64,000 nucleotides of DNA, taken from Paenibacillus taichungensis (GTDB lineage Bacteria; Bacillota; Bacilli; Paenibacillales; Paenibacillaceae). The stretch covers positions 1 through 64,000 of the forward strand of contig NZ_JABMCC010000100.1 of the NCBI RefSeq assembly GCF_013359905.1, read 5' to 3'. This document shows, piece by piece, positions 52,593-60,425 of this stretch. Position 1 is the first letter of the stretch. Every line of letters begins with the position of its first letter. A program made the translations under genes and the position numbers. The notes under the pieces were generated by a model, which did not search any database, was not told where the DNA came from, and saw only the letters and a list, made by a program, of their open reading frames with translations.

Positions 52593-54569
52593 ATGTTTAA
52601 CCGATTGAGGAAAAAGAAAATGTCCAATGAAGATACACCAGTCAACAACAAGCCGTCTAGTGTAAGAATGAATGTGTTTTTTTTCGCTGCGTTTGTGATA
52701 TTCAGTATCCTCATTTTCAGGTTAGCCTTTGTGCAATTTGTGGAGGGACCTGAACTGACCTATATGGAAACCAGCCGAAATACTAAAGATATTCCGCTCG
52801 CTCCTGTTCGTGGGCCAATCTACGATGCGACAGGGGAAGTCGCGCTGGCTTATTCGGAGCCTGTGCAGTCCCTCTATGTATTGTTGTATGAGGATTATAG
52901 AAATGATGACCGCAAGCAGGAGGCACAGGAACTCGCAGATGAACTGGCGGCTGTGTTTAAACAGTTTAATCCGGGGGACAAAGAACAACCCGATGCAGAA
53001 GAGATCTTAAAACGCTTGGATCTGGAATCTCAGAAGGCACATGGGTATACTCCTCGTCTGGTGAAATCTGATCTCAACATGAAAGAAATTGCTTATTTTA
53101 TGGAGAAAAAGGCCGAATATCCAGGTGCTATGGTTCTTGAGGAAAACGTAAGAAAGTATGATCCAGATAGGGTAGCAGTTCAGGTGATCGGATATACACG
53201 AGAGTTCAAGGGCCAACAGGACAACTTGGATAAGTATAGAGAAATCAGCAAATCTGAAGCAACAGAACGCGACCCGGGATTGCGCTATACTCAGCAAGAA
53301 AAAGTTGGAGTTGATGGCCTTGAATTTCAATATCAGGAGGAGCTTCGTGGGCGTAGCGGCTACCAATCCATTGATATTAATTTGCGTAATTTGCCAGAGG
53401 GTACGATGCAACAGACTCCGCCGGAGAAGGGATACAGTCTGGTCTCCACAATCAATAAGGAAATTCAGATGGCAGCACAGCAGGCAATAACGGATGAATT
53501 GCGTAAGCTTCCGAAAGCCGTTACGGGATATGCGGTAGCCATGGAAGTGGATACTGGCAATGTAGTGGCTATGGCGAGTATGCCCGATTATGATCCGAAT
53601 GACTGGGATTATGACAAGATCAAGTACGTTTATCGCAACGGAACGATGGCTTCCTTCCCGCCGGACGATTCGAAAAAACATACTGAATCCGTTGTACTGC
53701 TAGGTTCCGTAATCAAGCCACTCAGTGTATTGATTGGATTGAAAGAAGGACTATTTACGACCGGGCAGACCTATCCCGACCAGGGATATGCCATTTTGGG
53801 GAAAGACGGGAGAAAAGTGAGGAACTCCCATTCTGCATATAATGGCAATATTACAGCGAGACGGGCTATTGAGAAATCTTCCAATGCCTTTATGATTGAT
53901 ATGGTTGGCAAAAGACTTCTAAATAAATATGGCTCGGATAAAGGGCTTGATGTTTGGCACGAGCACATGCAGGAGTTTGGCTTGGGTGTATCAACTGGTG
54001 TTGACTTGCCTGGTGAATTCTTGGGCAGACTTGAGTATAAAAACAAAGATGAATCGGCTCTTACACGTCTTGCTTTTGCCTCATTTGGTCAGCAAGGTAA
54101 ATATACAACGCTTCAACTTGCACAATATACCACGATGCTTGCTAATAAGGGCAAACGAATGGAACCTCATTTGGTGAAGGAAATCCGTGATGCCGATGGC
54201 AATGTGGTCAAAAAAATCAAACCAAAAGTGTTAAACGAGGTTGATTTTGCGGATGTATACTGGAATGAAGTGCATAAGGGCATGGTCACCAGAGTGAGTT
54301 CGTTTGAAGGGTTCCCCTACGATTATGCGAGAAAAACAGGAACCTCGGAGCAGGGAACAGGACCGAACAAAAAGGAAAACGGTGTATTTATCGCATTTGC
54401 ACCACGGGATAATCCGAAGTTGGCTATAGCGGTTGTTGTGCCCGAAGGTGGCTTTGGATCGGTCAGTGCGTCTCCGATTGCACGTAAAATTTTCGATGCT
54501 TACGATGAAGTGTATGGCCTTGATGGGACTCCAAAAGGGAAGAAAGATCAGGGGAAAGATACAGAGTAG
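52593..54569 (+). CDS. Class B penicillin-binding protein (second tandem copy)
   Basis: 658 residues from ATG 52593, GGAGAGG upstream. It has the same architecture as the preceding gene: membrane helix near residues 26-48, VRGPIYDATG, transpeptidase motifs LLGSVIKPLS, KSSNAFMID and KTGTS. The two proteins are strongly similar throughout, so this is a tandem duplication, but separate terminators and leaders mean independent control. It lacks the short His/Pro insert (THPVSGKLHP) found in the first copy. Confidence 0.92.
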   Translation: MFNRLRKKKMSNEDTPVNNKPSSVRMNVFFFAAFVIFSILIFRLAFVQFVEGPELTYMETSRNTKDIPLAPVRGPIYDATGEVALAYSEPVQSLYVLLYEDYRNDDRKQEAQELADELAAVFKQFNPGDKEQPDAEEILKRLDLESQKAHGYTPRLVKSDLNMKEIAYFMEKKAEYPGAMVLEENVRKYDPDRVAVQVIGYTREFKGQQDNLDKYREISKSEATERDPGLRYTQQEKVGVDGLEFQYQEELRGRSGYQSIDINLRNLPEGTMQQTPPEKGYSLVSTINKEIQMAAQQAITDELRKLPKAVTGYAVAMEVDTGNVVAMASMPDYDPNDWDYDKIKYVYRNGTMASFPPDDSKKHTESVVLLGSVIKPLSVLIGLKEGLFTTGQTYPDQGYAILGKDGRKVRNSHSAYNGNITARRAIEKSSNAFMIDMVGKRLLNKYGSDKGLDVWHEHMQEFGLGVSTGVDLPGEFLGRLEYKNKDESALTRLAFASFGQQGKYTTLQLAQYTTMLANKGKRMEPHLVKEIRDADGNVVKKIKPKVLNEVDFADVYWNEVHKGMVTRVSSFEGFPYDYARKTGTSEQGTGPNKKENGVFIAFAPRDNPKLAIAVVVPEGGFGSVSASPIARKIFDAYDEVYGLDGTPKGKKDQGKDTE

Positions 54570-54653
54570 CGATGAAGTAGCTCAAAGAAAATAGGACAGA
54601 AGATAAGCGAGAAAGAAAACAGGTTAATTAAATCGCCAAAATACTCATTGGGA

Positions 54654-54687
54654 CAGGCAGGGGAAATTATCCCTTGCCTTTTTATTT
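54654..54687 (+). terminator. Terminator after the second PBP gene
   Basis: AGGCA-GGG, AAATTA loop, CCC-TTGCCT, then TTTTATTTT. Confidence 0.85.
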
Positions 54688-54699
54688 TGCATCAGCTAA

Positions 54700-54720
54700 A
54701 ATTTGCACAAGGGAAACATT
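54700..54720 (+). promoter_or_regulatory. Probable MntR operator
   Basis: The 54702-54716 stretch reads TTTGCACAAGGGAAA. By memory it closely resembles the Bacillus mntA operator (TTTGCATGAGGGAAA). MntR is a manganese-dependent DtxR-family repressor. The site lies about 90-110 bases upstream of the solute-binding protein start. A possible promoter, TTGTGT-16-TACAAC, follows it. Confidence 0.7.
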
Positions 54721-54811
54721 ATTAGTCTTGTGTAAATTTTAATACCTTGTACAACAAAATTAGATGAGGACAATTATGTTAGGAGAGGGAAAGGGGCGGT
54801 TTGGATTGTTG

Positions 54812-55759
54812 ATGGTGAAGATGAGGAGCATTCAGAGAGGGTTAATGACACTGACAGCTGTTGTTCTGGTTATCGTGCTAACAGCGTGCTCAAGTGCAGC
54901 GGAAACAGGAGGTAGTGAAGGGAAGGTACAGGTTACAGCAACAACAGGCATGATTGCGGATGTAGCGCGTGAAGTCGGCGGGGCATATGTTGATGTTACC
55001 GGGCTAATGGGCCCAGGGGTAGATCCTCACTTGTACAAGGCTTCGCAGGGAGATATTCGGAAGCTGGAGCAAGCGAAGGTTATCTTCTATAACGGGCTGC
55101 ATCTCGAAGGAAAAATGACAGACATCTTGGAGAAAATGTCCAAGAGCAAAATAGTAACAGCTGTCACGGAGAACATTCCGGTGGATGAATTGCGATCAGG
55201 GGAAGATACAGGCGGAACGGAATATGATCCACACGTCTGGTTTGATGTCAGCCACTGGATGCATGCCGCAGAAGCTGTGCGCGATACACTCATGGAAGCA
55301 GACCCTGAACACGCAGAAGAATACAAGGTACAGGCGGAGCAGTATCTAACAAAACTGGAGGCATTGGATTCCGAGGTGCGGGAAAAAATCCAGGAGATAC
55401 CGGAAGCCAGTCGGGTATTGGTTACGGCGCATGATGCCTTTGGATACTTCGGCCAAGCTTATGACATGAAAGTGATGGGGCTCCAAGGAATCAGTACAGC
55501 AGCAGAGTATGGAGCGAGGGATGTCAGTGAGTTGCGAGATTACCTTGTGGAAAATAATATCAAAGCGGTATTTGTAGAATCCAGCGTACCGGCAAAAGCG
55601 ATGGAAGCGATTATTGCTGGGGCAGCCGAAAAAGGACATACCGTAAGTATTGGTGGTGAACTGTTCTCGGATGCAATGGGTGCTGAGGGAACAGAAGAAG
55701 GAACGTATATCGGTATGATCCGCCACAACACTCAGACGATTGTAGAAGCTTTAAAATGA
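54812..55759 (+). CDS. mntA: Manganese/zinc ABC transporter substrate-binding lipoprotein
   Basis: 315 residues from ATG 54812, with an AAAGGGGCGG site upstream; earlier in-frame ATGs lack one. The signal peptide ends at a lipobox, LTAC, lipidated on Cys26. It is a TroA-fold protein: metal ligands are probably the His in GVDPHLY, the His in YDPHVWFD, a Glu in AVFVESS and an Asp in the late GELFSDAMG segment. It captures Mn or Zn outside the membrane. The MntR-like operator favours manganese. Confidence 0.85.
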   Translation: MVKMRSIQRGLMTLTAVVLVIVLTACSSAAETGGSEGKVQVTATTGMIADVAREVGGAYVDVTGLMGPGVDPHLYKASQGDIRKLEQAKVIFYNGLHLEGKMTDILEKMSKSKIVTAVTENIPVDELRSGEDTGGTEYDPHVWFDVSHWMHAAEAVRDTLMEADPEHAEEYKVQAEQYLTKLEALDSEVREKIQEIPEASRVLVTAHDAFGYFGQAYDMKVMGLQGISTAAEYGARDVSELRDYLVENNIKAVFVESSVPAKAMEAIIAGAAEKGHTVSIGGELFSDAMGAEGTEEGTYIGMIRHNTQTIVEALK

Positions 55760-55790
55760 TAAACGATATGAAGAGAGGAGTGGACAGAGC

Positions 55791-56612
55791 ATGAGCGATA
55801 CATTTTTATCCGAAAAATCTCAACCACAACTAAATGCTAACCATCTGAAGGGAACACAGCCTACATCAGCTCCGCTTAGTGTTCGGGACCTGGCGGTGGC
55901 TTACCATAAAAAGCCGGTGCTCAGTGGGGTATCTTTTGACATCCCGGAAGGTCAGTTGATTGGTATTCTTGGTCCCAATGGGGCCGGGAAATCAACCTTG
56001 ATCAAAGCGGTTCTGGGACTAGTGCCTAAAATGCACGGCGAAGTAAAAATTTTTGGTCAGTCCTACCGAGAACAGCGTCGCCGCATCGGCTACGTACCTC
56101 AGCGTGAATCTGTTGATTGGGATTTCCCAACACACGCCCTCGATGTTGTCATGATGGGGCGTTATGGACATCTGGGCTGGTTCCGCCGTCCAGGCAAAAA
56201 AGAACGGGATCTGGCAGCTCACTGCCTGGAGCAAGTGGGCATGGGTGATTATATGTACCGCCAGATCAGTCAGCTATCCGGAGGACAGCAGCAGCGTGTC
56301 TTTCTGGCAAGAGCACTGGTACAGGATGCGGAATTGTATTTCATGGATGAGCCGTTTGCAGGTGTGGATGCTACAACGGAGAAAGCTATCATTTCACTGT
56401 TGGAACAGTTAAAGAAGCAAGGGAAGACCGTACTGGTTGTTCACCATGATCTGGCGACAGTAGAGGAATATTTCGACCATGTGTTGCTGCTTAATGGAAG
56501 GCTGGTTGCAGGTGGCCCCACAAATGAAGTATTTGTACCGGATACTTTGCAAGAGACGTACGGAGGCCGGATAGCGATGATTGGAAGCCGGTCGGAGAAA
56601 GGCCAGGTGTAG
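55791..56612 (+). CDS. mntB: Manganese ABC transporter ATP-binding protein
   Basis: 273 residues. Walker A is GPNGAGKST near residue 65, the signature is QLSGGQQQRVFLARAL, Walker B is LYFMDEPFAGVD, and the switch His is in VVHHDL. The N-terminal 30 residues are a poorly conserved extension. It drives metal uptake with the two permeases whose genes follow at 4 and -1 bases. Confidence 0.92.
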   Translation: MSDTFLSEKSQPQLNANHLKGTQPTSAPLSVRDLAVAYHKKPVLSGVSFDIPEGQLIGILGPNGAGKSTLIKAVLGLVPKMHGEVKIFGQSYREQRRRIGYVPQRESVDWDFPTHALDVVMMGRYGHLGWFRRPGKKERDLAAHCLEQVGMGDYMYRQISQLSGGQQQRVFLARALVQDAELYFMDEPFAGVDATTEKAIISLLEQLKKQGKTVLVVHHDLATVEEYFDHVLLLNGRLVAGGPTNEVFVPDTLQETYGGRIAMIGSRSEKGQV

Positions 56613-56615
56613 TGC

Positions 56616-57575
56616 ATGTGGAACTGGATAGTAGCTATTTTGTCCGATCCCAATACACGCTGGATATTGCTTGGCTGCTTATTGCTCGGCTTTAGTAGTG
56701 GAATTATTGGCTCTTTTACATTTTTGCGTCGTCAGAGTCTCATGGGAGATACGCTGGCTCATGCAGCTTTGCCAGGGATTTGTATCGCGTTTATGTTGAC
56801 TGAAACCAAATCCGTAGGATTATTTCTGTTCGGTGCGCTTGTGGCTGGAATCATTGCGACCTTCGGGATTTCGTGGATTACAAGGTATTCCCGGATCAAG
56901 CAGGATGCGGCAATGGGGATTGTGCTAACTGTATTTTTCGGTATTGGCGTAGTGATGCTTACTCGGATTCAGCACGGTGCAAGCGGCAGTCAGAGTGGAC
57001 TTGATAAATATTTGTTTGGGCAGGCCGCATCCATGGTGATGACGGATGTGTATGTCATGGGCGGTGTCTGTCTTGTATTATTGATCGCTTGTCTGGCATG
57101 GTTCAAAGAATTCAAGCTGGTGAGCTTTGACCCGGGATTTGCACGAGGTATGGGACTGCCGGTTGGCATGCTGGAACAACTAATTCTGCTCTTGACCGTT
57201 ATTGCGGTTGTCGCAGGGATTCAGGCGGTTGGCGTGGTGCTGGTCGCCGCTTTGCTGGTGACCCCTGCAGCAGCAGCTCGCTGCTGGACGGACTCGCTCT
57301 CGCTTATGGTACTGTTGGCCGGCGTATTTGGAGCACTGAGCGGTGCGACAGGTACAATCTTCAGCACCCTGGTGCCTAACCTGCCGACAGGGCCAGTAAC
57401 CGTACTGGCAGCGACAGTACTATTTGCGGGTTCCGCATTGCTTGCTCCACGGCGCGGACTGTTAGCACGGCGTTTACGAAGTATGCAGGCGAAATCTGCT
57501 TACTTGAGAGAAGAGCATGCCACGCTACAGACACTCTCTGCACAGCGAGCACAGCAGGAACGGGGTGAGTTGTAA
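56616..57575 (+). CDS. mntC: Manganese ABC transporter permease (first)
   Basis: 319 residues with eight to nine membrane helices of the ABC-3 family. The SFTFLRRQSLMGDTLAHAALPG cytoplasmic/early region and the later AAARCWTDS segment are typical. A charged C-terminal tail of about 40 residues is unusual compared with its partner. The stop codon overlaps the next start (TAATG). Confidence 0.9.
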   Translation: MWNWIVAILSDPNTRWILLGCLLLGFSSGIIGSFTFLRRQSLMGDTLAHAALPGICIAFMLTETKSVGLFLFGALVAGIIATFGISWITRYSRIKQDAAMGIVLTVFFGIGVVMLTRIQHGASGSQSGLDKYLFGQAASMVMTDVYVMGGVCLVLLIACLAWFKEFKLVSFDPGFARGMGLPVGMLEQLILLLTVIAVVAGIQAVGVVLVAALLVTPAAAARCWTDSLSLMVLLAGVFGALSGATGTIFSTLVPNLPTGPVTVLAATVLFAGSALLAPRRGLLARRLRSMQAKSAYLREEHATLQTLSAQRAQQERGEL

Positions 57576-58447
57576 TGGCAACGTTTTGGATTATATTGAC
57601 GGCTATCCTGGTATCCTCCGCCTGTGCCATTCTTGGCTGTTTTCTCATATTAAGGCGGATGGCTCTGGTTGGAGATGCGATCAGTCATGCGGTTCTCCCA
57701 GGTATTGCGATTGCTTTCCTGTGGAGCGGTTCACGTGATTCGTTATGGATGCTGCTTGGGGCAACCGTATTTGGATTACTGACAGTGTTCTTTATTCAAA
57801 GCTTACAGGCTGGAGGATTATCATCGGATGCTTCTATCGGAATAGTGTTCACGGCACTCTTCGCAGTGGGTGTGATTTTGATCAGTTTGAATGCCGGGCA
57901 TATTGATCTGGATCTCGATTGTGTCTTGTTCGGTGAGATCGCTTATGTCCAGTGGGATACCTTAACGCTTGGGGGGACGGATGTAGGCCCAAGGGCGGTT
58001 TGGATGCTGGGCATCACCTTGCTGGTCATCCTCCTTGTAATCGGCCTGTTCTACAAGCAGTTCAAGTTGTGCGCTTTTGATCCGGCGCTGGCTGCGGCCT
58101 GCGGTATTCCGGTGGTGTTGTTCCACTATTTGCTTATGGGGCTCGTTTCCATGACATCTGTGGCTTCATTTGAGAGCGTAGGGTCTATTCTCGTGGTAGG
58201 CATGTTGATTGTACCTGCAGCGACGGCTTACTTACTCACGGATCGATTGGGCAAAATGATTCTGTACAGCGTGCTCGTAGGAGCAGCTTCCTCGGTAGGA
58301 GGCTACATCATGGCTTACGCGTTGGATGCTTCCATTGCAGGTTGTATGGTGGCCGTAGCAGGAATTCTGTTTGTGCTAGCGCTGCTGCTGTCTCCAAAGC
58401 ATGGTATTGTCTTTCGGTATGCTCGTCGCAAATTCGCGGCACGTTAA
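57575..58447 (+). CDS. mntD: Manganese ABC transporter permease (second)
   Basis: 290 residues of the ABC-3 permease family; LILRRMALVGDAISHAVLPG parallels its partner. Two different permease genes in one operon give a heterodimeric channel, as in Bacillus MntCD. It ends the operon; a strong terminator begins 20 bases after the stop. Confidence 0.9.
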   Translation: MATFWIILTAILVSSACAILGCFLILRRMALVGDAISHAVLPGIAIAFLWSGSRDSLWMLLGATVFGLLTVFFIQSLQAGGLSSDASIGIVFTALFAVGVILISLNAGHIDLDLDCVLFGEIAYVQWDTLTLGGTDVGPRAVWMLGITLLVILLVIGLFYKQFKLCAFDPALAAACGIPVVLFHYLLMGLVSMTSVASFESVGSILVVGMLIVPAATAYLLTDRLGKMILYSVLVGAASSVGGYIMAYALDASIAGCMVAVAGILFVLALLLSPKHGIVFRYARRKFAAR

Positions 58448-58466
58448 TGGATAAAAAAAGTAGCAG

Positions 58467-58491
58467 CCGCCTGCATCGCAGGCGGTTTTTT
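58467..58491 (+). terminator. Terminator of the mnt operon
   Basis: CCGCCTGC, loop ATC, GCAGGCGG, six T. A perfect stem. Confidence 0.95.
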
Positions 58492-58590
58492 CATGGCTAC
58501 GGGTAATTTTATTACATACCAGACTCTTACATGAATTGGAACAGACCCCTGTTGCCATGTTGTAAAGGTTCACCCGTATCGCGGGTTACT

Positions 58591-58620
58591 TTGTTGCAGG
58601 CCGACAATCTGTGGTAAAAT
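58591..58620 (+). promoter_or_regulatory. Promoter upstream of elements B/C and the HAD phosphatase gene
   Basis: TTGTTG, 18 bases, TAAAAT preceded by TGTGG. It would give a leader of almost 500 bases. A hairpin near 58640-58676 (GCATcCGC / GCGaATGC, then TTTTT) could terminate part of the transcription early. Confidence 0.45.
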
Positions 58621-58711
58621 GTCGTTAGCTGTGACGTCCGGAGCATCCGCCTACGCGAATGCCGGGCGATCTTTTTGTGAGAGTATGTTAGATAAGATAT
58701 AAAGAGCATAT

Positions 58712-59090
58712 AAGTTGAACTGGAGATACATTGGGAAACGGAGAGGACAGAAAAGTCCTGAAGAAGCGATTACTTGGTTTTATAAATTTTGTTTTTCCAA
58801 ACAGGTATATTGGGTTTTATAAATAACAGGCGTAGTGGAGGGAACGGAATCGATCTGAAGAAGCGAAGCGTTCGCCTTTGTATCCAAATTACAACTATTA
58901 GAAAGTTGGTTCAAGAAAATTTGGATACAACAGCGATCGGAAGACGATCCGTCCCCGTAACGTTCACCCTGCAGACCCTTAGGAATACCAATGTTGTAGC
59001 TATAAAGGAAATATATAAAATCAAAGATAACAGCGATCGAAAGGTTTTCTGTCCACATAGTGTCTATATGTATATCCATGAGTTCAACTT
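58712..59090 (+). ncRNA. Structured RNA-like element, outer copy C
   Basis: Three long-range helices share one axis. P0 pairs 58712-58721 with 59081-59090 (10 bp perfect). P1 pairs 58745-58754 with 59045-59054 (10 bp perfect). P3 pairs 58774-58784 with 59014-59024 (11 bp, one wobble). The conserved motifs CTGAAGAAGCGA (58758-58769) and AGCGATCGAAAG (59032-59043) lie between P1 and P3 exactly as in copies A and B. Copy B occupies the loop closed by P3. It ends 31 bases before the HAD phosphatase start. The family is not recognised. Confidence 0.65.
58840..58955 (+). ncRNA. Structured RNA-like element, inner copy B
   Basis: P1 pairs 58840-58852 with 58945-58955 (11 bp, two bulged A). P2 is the hairpin GCGAA-GCG-TTCGC at 58863-58875. 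P3 pairs 58878-58890 with 58918-58930 (13 bp perfect). The conserved motifs are at 58855-58866 and 58932-58943. The loop of P3 has a further CAACT/AGTTG hairpin. The whole copy is nested inside element C. Compared with copy A, paired positions change together. Confidence 0.7.
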
Positions 59091-59120
59091 GGAGAGAGAC
59101 AACTGAGGAGGAAATACGGC

Positions 59121-59870
59121 ATGAGTGAACTAAAATACAAATTGCTTGCATTGGATATGGATGGAACATTGCTTAACGATAATCATGAGATCACACAGGA
59201 AACCGCCAAATGGATTCAGATCGCCATTCGCCGGGGAGTGCATGTGTGCCTTTCGACGGGAAGAGCTGTTTTTCATGCGATGCCTTATGCGGTACAGCTT
59301 GGGCTGGAGACCCCGATGGTAACGGTCAATGGCAGTGAAGTCTGGAAAGCTCCGCATGATCTGCATATGCGCCATCTGATGGACCCGGCATTGATCCGCA
59401 AAATGCAGGAGATTGGCGAAAAATATAATAGCTGGTACTGGGCATATTCCGTGGAAGAGCTGTTTAACCGGGATCGCTGGACGGACAATATTGAAGGTCT
59501 GGAATGGCTGAAATTCGGATTCAATACCGAAGTAGATGAAGTCCGTCACCAGATTATGATGGAGCTGCAACAAATGGGCGGCTTGCAAATGACGAACTCA
59601 TCACCTGTTAATATTGAGATTAACCCTGGTGGTGTATCCAAAGCGAGCGGCGTAGCTGAAGTCTGCAAGCTTCTGGGTATAGAGATGTCCGAAGTGGTTG
59701 CTGTTGGAGACAGCTTGAATGATCTGGCTGTTATTGAAGCCGTGGGTCTTGGTGTTGCCATGGGCAACGCGCAGGAACAAGTGAAGGAAGCGGCTGACCT
59801 GATCGTAGCGAGCAACAACGAAGATGGCATAGTCGAAGTCATCCGTGATCATATTTTGAAGGGGGAGTAA
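59121..59870 (+). CDS. Cof-type HAD-IIB family phosphatase
   Basis: 249 residues with GAGGAGG upstream. HAD motif I is LLALDMDGTLLND, motif II is CLSTGRA, the lysine motif lies in the GGVSKASGV region, and motif IV is AVGDSLNDLAVIEAVG. The type IIB cap lies between motifs II and III. Members dephosphorylate sugar phosphates or flavin precursors; the substrate here is unknown. It has an exceptionally long leader containing elements B and C, and DUF456 follows three bases later. Confidence 0.88.
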   Translation: MSELKYKLLALDMDGTLLNDNHEITQETAKWIQIAIRRGVHVCLSTGRAVFHAMPYAVQLGLETPMVTVNGSEVWKAPHDLHMRHLMDPALIRKMQEIGEKYNSWYWAYSVEELFNRDRWTDNIEGLEWLKFGFNTEVDEVRHQIMMELQQMGGLQMTNSSPVNIEINPGGVSKASGVAEVCKLLGIEMSEVVAVGDSLNDLAVIEAVGLGVAMGNAQEQVKEAADLIVASNNEDGIVEVIRDHILKGE

Positions 59871-59873
59871 CCT

Positions 59874-60365
59874 TTGCTCGCAACCGTTGGCTGGATTTTA
59901 ATTGTACTGCTGTTTGCGGTGGGGATGGCCGGAACGGTATATCCCATACTGCCTGGTGCTGTAGCGATTTTCTTCGCGTTTCTGGTCTATGGCTGGTTCT
60001 TCAGCTTTGTTCCGTTCGGTGTATGGTTCTGGATTTTCCAGATATTGATCGTAGTGGTGCTGTTTGTGGCTGATTATGTCGTCAGTGCCTGGGGTGTGAA
60101 GAAATTCGGCGGCTCCAAATTATCGACGACTCTCAGTACGATTGGTGTCATCATTGGCCCATTTGTCATTCCGGCATTCGGACTTGTACTGGGGCCATTT
60201 ATCGGTGCTTTTATCGGGGAACTGATCGGAGGTTCTTCACCAGCCAAAGCTTCTAAAGTCGGATTTGGCTCCGTGGTGGGGCTGTTTACGAGCACCGTAA
60301 TGAAAATTATTTTGCAAATCGTCATGATTGTTCTGTTTATTATCTGGGTGGTAAGATTCGCATAG
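59874..60365 (+). CDS. DUF456 family membrane protein
   Basis: 163 residues from TTG 59874 with GGGGGAG seven bases upstream. Four to five hydrophobic helices and Gly-rich stretches (GVIIGPFVIPAFGLVLGPFIGAFIGELIGG split by helix turns) are typical of DUF456. Function is unknown. It is co-transcribed with the HAD phosphatase gene, three bases apart, and followed closely by the flippase gene. Confidence 0.85.
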   Translation: MLATVGWILIVLLFAVGMAGTVYPILPGAVAIFFAFLVYGWFFSFVPFGVWFWIFQILIVVVLFVADYVVSAWGVKKFGGSKLSTTLSTIGVIIGPFVIPAFGLVLGPFIGAFIGELIGGSSPAKASKVGFGSVVGLFTSTVMKIILQIVMIVLFIIWVVRFA

Positions 60366-60425
60366 ACGTTCGGGAGCGGCTTCATCTGGATGTACGTCGG
60401 TGTGGGGGAAAGAAGGGGAATTGGC

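Noticed and set aside
54812..58447. Annotation of the ABC transporter as zinc uptake (ZnuABC).
   Set aside because: No His-rich metal loop is seen in the binding protein, and the operator resembles MntR rather than Zur. Zinc cannot be fully excluded.
58855..58866. Resemblance of the conserved motif to a hammerhead ribozyme core (CTGATGA).
   Set aside because: The motif reads CTGAAGA, and neither the third-stem arrangement nor the GAAA core strand is found in the right order.
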